64,000 nt of DNA from Pseudomonas sp. p1(2021b) (lineage in GTDB: Bacteria; Pseudomonadota; Gammaproteobacteria; Pseudomonadales; Pseudomonadaceae). The notes below the pieces were generated by a model. The model was not told the origin of the DNA. It saw only the letters and a list, made by a program, of their open reading frames with translations, and made no database searches. Position 1 is the first letter of the stretch, and each line of letters starts with the position of its first letter. The stretch spans positions 4,121,001-4,185,000 of the forward strand of contig NZ_CP083746.1 of the NCBI RefSeq assembly GCF_020151015.1, read 5' to 3'. Positions 31,155-39,957 of this stretch are shown here, in pieces. Made by a program: the position numbers and the translations under genes.

Positions 31155-32600
31155 ATGCAATGGGAAGTTGTGATCGGGCTGGAGATTCATACCCAGCTCG
31201 CCACCCAGTCGAAGATCTTCTCCGGCAGCGCCACCACCTTCGGCTCCGAGCCGAACACCCAGGCCAGCCTGGTCGACCTCGGCATGCCTGGCGTCCTGCC
31301 GGTGCTGAACCAGGAAGCCGTGCGCATGGCCTGCATGTTCGGCCTGGCCATCGATGCCCAGATCGGCAAGCGCAACGTGTTCGCGCGCAAGAACTACTTC
31401 TACCCGGACCTGCCCAAGGGCTACCAGATCAGCCAGATGGACCTGCCGATCGTCGGCAAGGGCCACCTGGACATCGCCTTGGAAGACGGTACCATCAAGC
31501 GCATCGGCATCACCCGTGCGCACCTGGAGGAAGACGCCGGCAAGAGCCTGCACGAAGACTTCAGCGGCTCCACCGGCATCGACCTGAACCGCGCCGGCAC
31601 CCCGCTGCTGGAGATCGTCTCCGAACCTGACATGCGCAGTGCCAAGGAAGCGGTGGCCTACGTCAAGGCGATCCACGCCTTGGTGCGCTACCTGGGTATC
31701 TGCGACGGCAACATGGCCGAAGGCTCGCTGCGCTGCGACTGCAACGTCTCGGTACGGCCGAAGGGCCAGGCCGAGTTCGGCACGCGCTGCGAGATCAAGA
31801 ACGTCAACTCCTTCCGCTTCATCGAGCGCGCCATCAACAGCGAGATCCAGCGCCAGATCGACCTGATCGAGGACGGCGGCAAAGTGGTCCAGGAAACCCG
31901 CCTGTACGATCCGAACAAGGACGAGACCCGCTCCATGCGCAGCAAGGAGGAAGCCAACGACTACCGTTACTTCCCCGACCCGGACCTGCTGCCGGTGGTC
32001 ATCGAGGACAGCTTCCTCGAAACCGTCCGCGCCGGCCTGCCGGAGCTGCCGCAGCAGAAGGTCGAGCGCTTCCAGAGCCAGTATGGCCTGTCGGCCTATG
32101 ACGCCAACGTGCTGGCCGCCAGCCGTGAACAGGCCGACTACTTCGAGGAAGTCGCCCGTATCGGTGGTGACGCCAAGCTGGCCGCCAACTGGGTGATGGT
32201 CGAACTGGGCAGCCTGCTCAACAAGCTGGGCGTGGAGATCGACCAGGCACCGGTGAGCGCCGAACAGCTCGGCGGCATGCTGCTGCGTATCCGTGACAAC
32301 ACCATCAGCGGCAAGATCGCCAAGACCGTGTTCGAGGCCATGGCCGCCGGTGAAGGCGATGCCGACAGCATCATCGAAAGCCGTGGCCTCAAGCAGGTCA
32401 CCGACACCGGCGCGATCGACAAGATGCTCGACGAAGTGCTCGCCGCCAATGCCGAACAGGTCGAACAGTACCGCGCCGCCGACGAGGCCAAGCGCGGCAA
32501 GATGTTCGGCTTCTTCGTCGGCCAGGCGATGAAGGCGTCCAAAGGCAAGGCCAACCCGGGGCAAGTGAACCAATTGCTCAAGGCCAAGCTCGAAGGGTAA
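31155..32600 (+). CDS. gatB: Asp/Glu-tRNA amidotransferase subunit B
   Basis: A 481-residue subunit holding the kinase and tRNA-binding parts of GatCAB. The cradle domain starts [22 protein letters not shown]; conserved [14 protein letters not shown] and the C-terminal YqeY-like tail ending [13 protein letters not shown] are present. Its stop is followed after 9 nt by the composite hairpin-REP element. Confidence 0.97.
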   Translation: MQWEVVIGLEIHTQLATQSKIFSGSATTFGSEPNTQASLVDLGMPGVLPVLNQEAVRMACMFGLAIDAQIGKRNVFARKNYFYPDLPKGYQISQMDLPIVGKGHLDIALEDGTIKRIGITRAHLEEDAGKSLHEDFSGSTGIDLNRAGTPLLEIVSEPDMRSAKEAVAYVKAIHALVRYLGICDGNMAEGSLRCDCNVSVRPKGQAEFGTRCEIKNVNSFRFIERAINSEIQRQIDLIEDGGKVVQETRLYDPNKDETRSMRSKEEANDYRYFPDPDLLPVVIEDSFLETVRAGLPELPQQKVERFQSQYGLSAYDANVLAASREQADYFEEVARIGGDAKLAANWVMVELGSLLNKLGVEIDQAPVSAEQLGGMLLRIRDNTISGKIAKTVFEAMAAGEGDADSIIESRGLKQVTDTGAIDKMLDEVLAANAEQVEQYRAADEAKRGKMFGFFVGQAMKASKGKANPGQVNQLLKAKLEG

Positions 32601-32609
32601 CGCGGTATT

Positions 32610-32699
32610 GGGGCCGCTTGGCGGCCCATCGCGGCACAAGGCCGCTCCTACAAAGCCCTGTAGGAGCGGCCTTGTGCCGCGATCGAGGGCAATGCCCTC
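32610..32699. repeat. Composite hairpin + REP pair + hairpin after gatB
   Basis: A GGGCCGC stem (32611-32617 with 32621-32627) is directly followed by a perfect 24-bp inverted repeat (arms 32629-32652 and 32659-32682; core CGGCACAAGGCCGCTCCTAC) with a 6-nt loop, then a small GAGGGCA/TGCCCTC stem at 32685-32699. It begins 9 nt after the gatB stop and likely ends that transcript and blocks 3' decay. Confidence 0.85.
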
Positions 32700-32731
32700 G
32701 CCTGCTGCTTCCTTATAACGGAGCACCTGAA

Positions 32732-33121
32732 TTGATACGCCGTTCTTTCAGCGCCCTCGCGCTCTTCTCCCTGCTGGCCGGTTGCGCCAGCCATGACATC
32801 GATTCCCGCGACATCGATTCCCGAGGTTACGACCGGACCGGTGTCGCCTCCTATTATGGCGCCCGCCATCACGGCAAACGCACTGCCAGCGGCGAGCGCT
32901 TCAACCAACATGGCCTGACCGCCGCCCACCGCAGCCTGCCCTTCGGCAGCCGGGTGCTGGTCACCAACCTGGCCAACAAACGCAGCGTCGTGGTACGCAT
33001 CAACGACCGAGGCCCGCATACCCGCGGCCGGTTGATCGACCTGTCACGGGCCGCAGCGGAAAAAATCGGCATGATCCGTAGCGGAACGGCGCGCGTCCGG
33101 GTACAAGGGCTAAGCGACTGA
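32732..33121 (+). CDS. rlpA: RlpA-like septal-ring lipoprotein
   Basis: A 129-residue small RlpA-type lipoprotein with a double-psi beta-barrel. The start is TTG 32732 (GGAG 8 nt upstream); no ATG precedes the signal peptide. The lipobox is LLAGC, giving Cys as residue 19 or so. Mature protein has an exact tandem duplication [10 protein letters not shown], then [21 protein letters not shown] with the histidines of the RlpA fold and [19 protein letters not shown]. The domain acts as a lytic transglycosylase on naked glycan strands in P. aeruginosa RlpA, but this paralogue lacks the SPOR domain. Confidence 0.85.
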   Translation: MIRRSFSALALFSLLAGCASHDIDSRDIDSRGYDRTGVASYYGARHHGKRTASGERFNQHGLTAAHRSLPFGSRVLVTNLANKRSVVVRINDRGPHTRGRLIDLSRAAAEKIGMIRSGTARVRVQGLSD

Positions 33122-33140
33122 CCTGACAGGAGTCCCGACC

Positions 33141-34226
33141 ATTTTCGACCTGGCTACCCTCCCCACCTTCAGCCTCCTGCAACTGGGCTTCGGCCTGGTG
33201 TTGCTGGTGATCGGTGCCGAGCTGCTGGTGCGCGCCGCGCTTCGCCTGGCCCTGCGCCTGCACGTGCGCCCGCTGATCATCGGTCTGAGCCTGGTGGCCT
33301 TCGGCAGCACCGCGCCACAATTGACCGTGAGCCTGCAGGCGGCCTTCCAGGGCGCCCCTGACGTCGCGGTGGGCAGCGTGATCGGCAGCAACATTTTCAA
33401 TGTGCTGGTGATTCTCGGGTTGGCGGCGCTGGTCATTCCCCTGCGTGTTTCCCGGCAGTTGGTGCGCCTGGATATCCCACTGATGATCGCCGCCAGCGGC
33501 CTGGTCTACCTGCTGGCCGGCAATGGCCTGCTGGGCCGGCTCGAAGGCCTGCTGCTGGTCCTCGGCTTGCTGGGCTACCTGGGCATGCTGTGGCACCAGT
33601 CACGGCATTACGCCCGTACCTACCCTGCCCCGGAAACCGTGCACACCAGTGCCGGGCGCTTCTGGAGCGGCGCAATACTGCAGGTGCTGCTGGGCCTGGG
33701 CCTGCTGAGCCTCGCCGGGCATCTGCTGCTCGAAGCTGCCGTAGAAGTGGCCACCGACCTGGGGCTCTCCGAACGCATCATCGGTCTCACCGTGGTTGCC
33801 GTCTGCACGTCCTTGCCGGAGCTGGCCGCCGCCCTGATCGCAGCGCTGCGTGGTGAACGGGAGATCGCGGTGGGCACGGTGATCGGCAGCAACCTGTTCA
33901 ACCTACTGGCCGTGCTGGGCCTGACCGCAGTGGTCGCGCCAGAGCCGCTGTCGATTTCGCCCAACGCCCTGGACTTCGACCTGCCCGTGATGTTGGGTGT
34001 CGCGGTGTTGAGCCTGCCGGTGTTCTATTCCGGCTACCGCGTCACCCGTGCCGAAGGGCTGGTGTTTCTCTGCCTCTACCTGGCCTACGGCCTACATGTG
34101 GTGGCCTTCACCACAGGCATGCCCTTGGCCGGGCGACTGGAACACCTGATGTTGTTCTACGTCTTGCCGGTGCTGGCTGCGGTATTGATGTACACCACAG
34201 TGCGGGCCTGGCGGCGACAGCACTGA
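33141..34226 (+). CDS. Ca2+/Na+ (cation) antiporter family protein, apparent ATT start
   Basis: A polytopic inner-membrane protein of the CaCA exchanger family (YrbG-like). Two alpha-repeats are visible: GLSLVAFGSTAPQLTVSLQAA with VGSVIGSNIFNVLVILG, and GLTVVAVCTSLPELAAALIAA with VGTVIGSNLFNLLAVLG. The first helix, encoded from 33141, is cut in two if the first standard codon (GTG 33198) is used. ATT at 33141 has AGGAG 8 nt upstream and no ATG, GTG or TTG lies between it and the in-frame stop at 33111. From ATT the protein is 361 residues. It starts 19 nt after rlpA. Exported ion not predictable. Confidence 0.82.
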   Translation: MFDLATLPTFSLLQLGFGLVLLVIGAELLVRAALRLALRLHVRPLIIGLSLVAFGSTAPQLTVSLQAAFQGAPDVAVGSVIGSNIFNVLVILGLAALVIPLRVSRQLVRLDIPLMIAASGLVYLLAGNGLLGRLEGLLLVLGLLGYLGMLWHQSRHYARTYPAPETVHTSAGRFWSGAILQVLLGLGLLSLAGHLLLEAAVEVATDLGLSERIIGLTVVAVCTSLPELAAALIAALRGEREIAVGTVIGSNLFNLLAVLGLTAVVAPEPLSISPNALDFDLPVMLGVAVLSLPVFYSGYRVTRAEGLVFLCLYLAYGLHVVAFTTGMPLAGRLEHLMLFYVLPVLAAVLMYTTVRAWRRQH

Positions 34227-34258
34227 TTGATGTAGGGCTTAGGCGGGTCGTTGTGCTC

Positions 34259-34292
34259 GAGATCGAGCGCCGCGCGGGCGGCGCTCGATCTC
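34259..34292. terminator. Strong bidirectional hairpin between convergent genes
   Basis: A perfect 15-bp inverted repeat, GAGATCGAGCGCCGC (34259-34273) and its complement (34278-34292), with a 4-nt loop. It lies between the ends of the antiporter gene (+) and the permease gene (-), 33 and 15 nt away, and can serve both, though no T-run follows. Confidence 0.75.
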
Positions 34293-34307
34293 ACAGGCGC
34301 AGACAAC

Positions 34308-35669
34308 CTAACGGCGAACCTGCCGAGCCTTCTTCATCCGGAACGCCACCCACAGCACCGCGATCCACAACGGGATCAACATCACCGAGATGCGAATCGG
34401 CGGCGTCAGGTACATCACCACCAGGATCAGCACGATGAACGCCAGGCACAGGTAGTTGCTCACCGGGTGCCACAAGCTGCGGTAGAACGGGGTGATCCCA
34501 ACGGCCAGCTTGGCCTTGCGGAACTTCAGGTGGGTGATGCTGATGCTTGCCCAGTTGATCACCAGTGCCGACACCGCCAGGGCCATGAGCAGGCCGAAGG
34601 CTTCGCCCGGCATCAGGTAGTTGATCAGCACGCACAGGCCAGTGGCGAATGCCGAAACGCCCAGCGCCGTCAACGGTACGCCACGGCGGCTGACCTTGAG
34701 CAGCTGGCGTGGTGCATCGCCCTGGCTGGCCAGGCCGAACAGCATGCGGCTGTTGGCATAGACACAGCTGTTGTACACCGACAGTGCAGCCGTGAGCACC
34801 ACGATATTGAGGACGGTCGCCACCAAGTCGCTGTCCAGTTCATGGAAGATCATCACGAACGGGCTACCGCCCTGCACCACTTTCTGCCACGGGTACAGCG
34901 ACAGCAGCACGGCCAGCGCGCCGATGTAGAAGATCAGGATGCGGTAGACCACCTGGTTGGTGGCCTTGGGGATGCTCTCGCGTGGGTTGTCCGCCTCGGC
35001 CGCGGTGATGCCCACCAGCTCCAGCCCGCCAAAGGAGAACATGATCACCGCCAGGGCCATGATCAGGCCGGTGACGCCGTTGGGGAAGAACCCGCCGAAC
35101 TGCCACAAGTTCGCCACGCTGGCATCCGGCCCACCATGGCCGCTGCCCAGCAACCAGGCGCCGAAGCCGATCATGCTGACGATCGCCACCACCTTGACCA
35201 GGGCGAACCAGAACTCCAGCTCGCCGTAGACCTTCACCTGGGTCAGGTTGATGGCATTGATCACCACGAAGAAGATCGCCGCCGTGGCCCAGGTGGGGAA
35301 GTCCGGCCACCAGTACTGGACATAGATGCCTACCGCGGTCAGCTCGGCCATGCCCACCAGCACGTACACCACCCAGTAGTTCCAACCAGAGACGAAGCCT
35401 GCGAACTCGCTCCAGTACTGGTGGGCGAAGTGGCTGAAGCTGCCGGCGACCGGCTCCTCGACCACCATCTCGCCCAGCTGGCGCATGATCAAGAAGGCCA
35501 TCAGGCCGGCAATGGCGTAGCCCAGCAGCACGGACGGACCGGCCAGCTGGATGGTCTGGGCGATGCCCAGGAACAGCCCGGTGCCGATGGCCCCGCCCAG
35601 CGCGATGAGCTGGATATGGCGATTCTTCAACCCGCGCTGTAACCGCTCGGGCGTGCTCTGGTCTTGCAT
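34308..35669 (-). CDS. Amino-acid permease, APC/AAT family (AroP-like)
   Basis: A 453-residue 12-helix inner-membrane transporter. The start RGLKNRHIQLIALGGAIGTGLFLG is the hallmark of the bacterial AAT branch (AroP, PheP, LysP, ProY). Later MFSFGGLELVGITAAEADNP is the usual mid-protein motif. It imports an amino acid by proton symport. Closest in feel to the aromatic and branched types, but substrate cannot be fixed by reading. Confidence 0.85.
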   Translation of the reverse strand: MQDQSTPERLQRGLKNRHIQLIALGGAIGTGLFLGIAQTIQLAGPSVLLGYAIAGLMAFLIMRQLGEMVVEEPVAGSFSHFAHQYWSEFAGFVSGWNYWVVYVLVGMAELTAVGIYVQYWWPDFPTWATAAIFFVVINAINLTQVKVYGELEFWFALVKVVAIVSMIGFGAWLLGSGHGGPDASVANLWQFGGFFPNGVTGLIMALAVIMFSFGGLELVGITAAEADNPRESIPKATNQVVYRILIFYIGALAVLLSLYPWQKVVQGGSPFVMIFHELDSDLVATVLNIVVLTAALSVYNSCVYANSRMLFGLASQGDAPRQLLKVSRRGVPLTALGVSAFATGLCVLINYLMPGEAFGLLMALAVSALVINWASISITHLKFRKAKLAVGITPFYRSLWHPVSNYLCLAFIVLILVVMYLTPPIRISVMLIPLWIAVLWVAFRMKKARQVRR

Positions 35670-35725
35670 GAAGTGTCCTCAGGTCGGGAGGCGTGTTGTT
35701 GTAGGTGTCATGTGCAGCGAAGGAT

Positions 35726-36667
35726 CTAGATCCATCCTCCCCACTGCAAGATGAAAATGCCGATATTGGTGGTGATCGCGGCGAGCAAGGTGGTGATCAC
35801 GATGATCGAGGCCGCCAGTTCGTGGTTGCCGTTCGCCGCCCGCGCCATCACATAGCTGGCCGCCGCGGTCGGGCTACCGATATAGAGGAACAGAATGCCC
35901 AGCTCGGCACCACGGAACCCACAGAGCCAGGCGCCCAACGTGCCGATCAGGGGCAGCCAGACCATCTTGGCCAGGCTGGCATCGATGGCCAGCCTGCCAC
36001 TGTCGCGCAACGCGGCCATGGACAAGGTCCCGCCGATGCAGATCAAGGCCAGTGGCAAGGTCATCTGGGCAAGGTAGTCGCTGGAAGTCAGCAACCAGTT
36101 GGGCAGTGGCACCTGGCCGTAGGCCATGGGCGCGGCGAGCAGCACGCTGATGATCAGCGGGTTGCTGAAGATGCTTTTGCACAGGCTCCAGGGGTCTGAT
36201 TTCAGGTCCGGGCTGTAGACGGCGAGCACGATGCTGGACAGGGAGTTGTACAACAGGATCACCAGGCCGGCGAGCACCGCGCCCAGGGAGATGCCGTAGT
36301 CGCCGTACAGGCTGGCCGCCAGAGCCAGGCCGATCACCCCGTTGTTGCCACGAAAGGCGCCCTGGGTGTAGATGCCGCGGTCGGGTCTGGGGCTGCGCCA
36401 GATGGCCAGGCCCCAGGACAGCGCGAAACTCGCCAGGGTAGCGATGATGAAATAGAGCAGGACGCCGGGTTTGACGGCAGTGGTAAGGTCAGCGTGGTAG
36501 ATGCCGAGGAACAGCAGCGCCGGCATGCAGATGTTGAACACCAGCGACGAAGCGACCTTGATGAAGTTGTCGTCGATCAGGCGGATACGCTTGAGGAGCA
36601 CGCCCAGGAACAGCATGGCGAACACCGGGGCCGTGATGTTCAGCGTCTGGATGAGAAGGGCGAGCAT
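35726..36667 (-). CDS. AEC-family transporter (auxin efflux carrier type)
   Basis: A 313-residue, about 10-helix protein of the AEC family (MdcF/YfdV-like). It starts MLALLIQTLNITAPVFAMLFLGVLLKR and contains the typical GNNGVIGLALAASLYGDYG region. Members export or import carboxylates and other small acids. It lies 56 nt before the amino-acid permease on the same strand, so both may be cotranscribed. Confidence 0.85.
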   Translation of the reverse strand: MLALLIQTLNITAPVFAMLFLGVLLKRIRLIDDNFIKVASSLVFNICMPALLFLGIYHADLTTAVKPGVLLYFIIATLASFALSWGLAIWRSPRPDRGIYTQGAFRGNNGVIGLALAASLYGDYGISLGAVLAGLVILLYNSLSSIVLAVYSPDLKSDPWSLCKSIFSNPLIISVLLAAPMAYGQVPLPNWLLTSSDYLAQMTLPLALICIGGTLSMAALRDSGRLAIDASLAKMVWLPLIGTLGAWLCGFRGAELGILFLYIGSPTAAASYVMARAANGNHELAASIIVITTLLAAITTNIGIFILQWGGWI

Positions 36668-36813
36668 TGCGAGTCCTGAGGGGTTGCCGTTAGGGGGCTG
36701 ATGATACGCGAACTGGGGGGATTTGCGGGGAACGGAGGCGTTCAGCGAAATTTCACCGGCAACGGTGGCCGCTGCTGGCAGGCTCAGGCCGGTGGGCTGG
36801 CTGCCCTGGCCCT

Positions 36814-36869
36814 ATCGCGGGGCAAGCCCGCTCCTACAGGTTCGGCGCTGCAGCCTGTGGAGCGGGCTT
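36814..36869. repeat. REP pair, GGGGCAAGCCCGC subtype
   Basis: ATCGCGGGGCAAGCCCGCTC at 36814 and on is followed by an imperfect inverted arm CTGTGGAGCGGGCTT at 36855-36869. It fills the gap between roxR (whose stop is at 36888) and the AEC gene. This subtype differs in its core from the GGCACAAGGCCGC copies elsewhere. Confidence 0.7.
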
Positions 36870-36887
36870 CCTGTGGTCGAAGTGGTA

Positions 36888-37448
36888 TCAGCGCCGCACA
36901 GGCCGCTTCTGCAACTTGCGCTGCAGCGTACGCCGGTGCATCCCCAGCGCACGCGCCGTAGCCGAGATATTTCCATCATGCTCGGCCAGCACCCGCTGGA
37001 TGTGCTCCCACTGCAACCGGTCCACCGACATCGGGTTCTCCGGCACCAGCGAATCCAAGTCCGCATGCTCGGACAACAATGCTGCCAGCACATCATCGGC
37101 ATCCGCCGGTTTGCACAGGTAGTTGCACGCCCCACGCTTGATCGCCTCGACCGCCGTGGCGATGCTGGAATACCCCGTCAGGATCAGCACACGCATCTCC
37201 GGGTCCAGCTCCAGCAGCTTGGGCAGCAGCACCAGCCCCGAATCGCCATCCATCTTCAGGTCCAGGGTGGCGTAGTCAGGCACATCCTGCTTGGCCAGCA
37301 CCAAGCCCTCCTCGGCACTGGAAGCGGTACTCACACGAAAGCCGCGACGGCTCATGGCCCGCGCCATGACACGGGTGAAGGTGGCATCGTCGTCCACCAG
37401 CAACAGGTGCGGCAGCTCTTCGCCTTCGACCAGGTTTTCTTCGCTCAT
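36888..37448 (-). CDS. roxR: Redox response regulator RoxR (RegA/PrrA/ActR family)
   Basis: A 186-residue response regulator. The receiver domain (about 14-130) has acidic pocket LLVDDD, the phospho-acceptor Asp in YATLDLKMDGDSG, and Lys in CKPAD. A short linker leads to a Fis-type HTH at the end (ISATARALGMHRRTLQRKL). Its ATG overlaps the roxS stop by 4 nt. In P. putida and P. aeruginosa RoxSR regulates respiratory terminal oxidases including the cyanide-insensitive one. Confidence 0.94.
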   Translation of the reverse strand: MSEENLVEGEELPHLLLVDDDATFTRVMARAMSRRGFRVSTASSAEEGLVLAKQDVPDYATLDLKMDGDSGLVLLPKLLELDPEMRVLILTGYSSIATAVEAIKRGACNYLCKPADADDVLAALLSEHADLDSLVPENPMSVDRLQWEHIQRVLAEHDGNISATARALGMHRRTLQRKLQKRPVRR

Positions 37449-38704
37449 CGTTCATCTCCTCGCTTGCCATGGGGCAGGCGCAGCTCGGTGAGGGTGCCGC
37501 CCTGTTCATGACTATAGAGTTTCACCGAGCCGCCAGCACGGGTCACGCTGGCCTTGCTCAGGAACAGGCCCAGGCCGAAGCCTTTGCCCTTGGTGGTAAA
37601 GAAGGGTTTGCCGATCGCCTCGGCGATCGCCACGGGAATGCCTGGCCCGTGGTCACGAATGCTGATGATGATGTCCTGCTCGTCCCAGTCCAGCTGTACT
37701 TCCAGGTCGTCAGGGCAGGCATCGGCGGCATTGTTCAGCAGGTTCAACAGTGCCTGGGTCAGGTCCGGTGGGGGGGTCAGTCGCGGTACCGCGCCATCGC
37801 GCAGCCGCTGGAAGCGGTACGTGGTCTCCGGGCGCATCAGGTGCCAGCGGTTGAGCGCCTCGTCCAACCAGGCGCTCACCTCCTGCTCCACCACGCTCAT
37901 CCGGCGGTTGGCTTCGGCCGCGCGCACCAGCTGCTGCAAGGTCTCCTTGCACAGCTTGACCTGGTCCTGGAGCACCTCCAGGTCTTCCTGCAATTGCGGG
38001 TCGGTATGGTCCTGGCGCATCTCGTTGAGCAGCACGCTCATGGTCGCCAGCGGCGTACCCAGCTCGTGGGCGGCGCCTGCGGCCTGGGTGGCCACCGCCA
38101 ATAGTTGTTCGTCGCGCAGGCTCTCTTCGCGCCGGTCGGCACGCAGCTTCTCCTGACGGCGCAGCTCCTCGGCCATGCGCGCGGCGAAGAAGGTGATTAC
38201 CCCGGCGGCCAGGGCGATGCTCAGCCACATGCCGTAGACCTGCATCTTGTCCCGCGCCATGGGCAGGGTCTCGAGCGGATAGAACTGCACCAGCAGCAGG
38301 CTGTAGGCCACCAGCGCGATGCCCGACAGCACCAGCGAGTAGATCCATGGCAAGGTCACCGCGGCAATCGCCAGCGGCACCAGGTAATAGGAAACGAAGG
38401 GGTTGGTCGAGCCCCCCGAGTAATACAGCAAGGCGCTGTGGATCAGCAGGTCGCAGGCCAGCTGGAAGGCATACTCCAGCTCGGTGACCGGCAACGACAG
38501 GCGCAGGCGCAAGGCCGTGAACGCGCACAGCAGCGACGAAAGCGCCAGCGTCGCCGCCAGCGACAGCCAGGGCAACGGCAGCAGCTCGGTCCAGTAGGCC
38601 ACGCCTACGGAGCCGGCCTGGGCGGCCAGGACCAGAATGCGGATGAAGGTCAGGCGCCAGAGGTTCTGGCGGGTAGCGGACAGCGGGTGAACGGCAGCGA
38701 GCAT
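37445..38704 (-). CDS. roxS: Redox sensor histidine kinase RoxS (RegB/PrrB family)
   Basis: A 419-residue membrane kinase with about six N-terminal hydrophobic helices (20-185). The H-box ATQAAGAAHELGTPLATMS is the extended form typical of RegB/RoxS. N and G boxes follow (NLLNNAADACP, DHGPGIP, GKGFGLGLFLSKA). The start ATG 38704 follows AGGAGAGCTC; a longer frame upstream is not supported. Forms a two-gene operon with roxR. Confidence 0.94.
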   Translation of the reverse strand: MLAAVHPLSATRQNLWRLTFIRILVLAAQAGSVGVAYWTELLPLPWLSLAATLALSSLLCAFTALRLRLSLPVTELEYAFQLACDLLIHSALLYYSGGSTNPFVSYYLVPLAIAAVTLPWIYSLVLSGIALVAYSLLLVQFYPLETLPMARDKMQVYGMWLSIALAAGVITFFAARMAEELRRQEKLRADRREESLRDEQLLAVATQAAGAAHELGTPLATMSVLLNEMRQDHTDPQLQEDLEVLQDQVKLCKETLQQLVRAAEANRRMSVVEQEVSAWLDEALNRWHLMRPETTYRFQRLRDGAVPRLTPPPDLTQALLNLLNNAADACPDDLEVQLDWDEQDIIISIRDHGPGIPVAIAEAIGKPFFTTKGKGFGLGLFLSKASVTRAGGSVKLYSHEQGGTLTELRLPHGKRGDER

Positions 38705-38905
38705 GAGCTCTCCTGATGAGTGCTCCAGGACAATCGCCTGGAGTATACCGAAGCCAGGCACCGCACAGCAGCAATGCGGCAAAGCGCCACACTTTGTCAC
38801 AGGTTCATGATGGCACTTAGGAACCCACTACACTGTTGCCGGTCTGATGGGCCATGCGTGGCAAGGACATCGCCCCCACGCTTTCTTTTTGCCAAGGAGT
38901 CAACC

Positions 38906-39622
38906 ATGCAACTACCTCGTCGCAGCACTGCGCTGATCCTGTCCTGTGGCCTGTTGGCCAGCCTGCCGGCGCTGGCAGCCGAAGCGCCCCGCTACAACCA
39001 GGTATCGCTGCGCGCCGAAGTCAGCAAGGAAGTGGCACGCGACCTGATGGTCGTGACCCTCTACAGCGAAGCCCAGAACAGCGACCCCGGCAAGCTGGCC
39101 AAGGAAATCACCGAAACCATGAACAAGGCCGTGCAGCAGGCGCGCCAGGTCAAGGACGTGAAGATCAGCCAGGGCAGCCGCAACAGCTACCCGGTGTATG
39201 ACAGCAAGGGCCAGAAGATCACCGGCTGGCGCGAGCGCGCGGAGCTGCGCCTGGAAAGCGCCGACTTCCCTGCCCTGTCCAAGCTCACCGGCGAACTGCT
39301 GCAGGACCTGAAGATGGGCGGCATGGACTTCTCCATCGCCCCGGCCACCCGCAAGGCCAGTGAAGACGCCTTGCTCAAGGACGCCGTCGATGCCTTCAAG
39401 GCCCGCGCCCAGCTGGCCACCGAGGCATTGGGCGGCAAAGGCTACAAAGTGGTCAGCCTGAACCTCAACAGCAGCGGTTACCCACGCCCGTACCTGCGTA
39501 GCGCGCCGATGGCCATGAAAGCCATGGCGGCCGACGAAGCAGCCCCGGCGCCGGACATCGAGGCCGGCACCAGCGAAGTCAGCATGAATGCCGATGGCCT
39601 GATCGAAGTACAGATGCCCTGA
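38906..39622 (+). CDS. Periplasmic SIMPL-domain (DUF541) protein
   Basis: A 238-residue YggE/BP26-type protein with a signal peptide (MQLPRRSTALILSCGLLASLPALA, cleaved before AEAPRY). Family members form periplasmic rings and are tied to oxidative-stress tolerance. The SIMPL fold spans about 30-210 with the segment KISQGSRNSYPVYDSKGQ. Preceded by AAGGAG; a terminator follows. Divergent from roxS, with a 201-nt gap. Confidence 0.9.
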   Translation: MQLPRRSTALILSCGLLASLPALAAEAPRYNQVSLRAEVSKEVARDLMVVTLYSEAQNSDPGKLAKEITETMNKAVQQARQVKDVKISQGSRNSYPVYDSKGQKITGWRERAELRLESADFPALSKLTGELLQDLKMGGMDFSIAPATRKASEDALLKDAVDAFKARAQLATEALGGKGYKVVSLNLNSSGYPRPYLRSAPMAMKAMAADEAAPAPDIEAGTSEVSMNADGLIEVQMP

Positions 39623-39635
39623 TCGGCCTATGGGC

Positions 39636-39664
39636 GAAGCGACAGGTGCAACGCTTGTCGCTTC
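39636..39664 (+). terminator. Terminator after the SIMPL-domain gene
   Basis: GAAGCGACA (39636-39644) pairs with TGTCGCTTC (39656-39664) around an 11-nt loop, followed by TCTGTTTG. It starts 13 nt after the stop codon. Confidence 0.7.
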
Positions 39665-39957
39665 TCTGTTTGCCCACATTGTTGGAACTGTCAGTTCCAA
39701 AAGACCTTTCCCACAGCGTTTAAAGCACTTTCCTATTGACTTGCAGATCAACAAATAAACGGCAAATTGCTGGCAAAAAACCATCGCAAACGTACAACTT
39801 GCGGCAAAGTTACATGGATGCGACATCCATGTACGTTGGTCCCACTATTTTGACGCCAACTATCCTTCTGCCTGTTGCATTGGCAATCTCGCCTGCATAA
39901 GTATCCGCAAGTCGGCTCACGAGGCCACCTCAATCGAAAAAGAACAATGAGGTCACC
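39665..39957 (+). promoter_or_regulatory. Control region of the dipeptide-uptake locus
   Basis: The roughly 300-nt region upstream of the first binding-protein gene is A+T-rich compared with its surroundings and codes for nothing I can support. It contains a perfect dyad, TACATGGATG (39811-39820), 3 nt, then CATCCATGTA (39824-39833), a plausible operator or 5'-leader hairpin. GAGGTCACC serves as ribosome-binding site for the gene at 39958. Confidence 0.6.
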
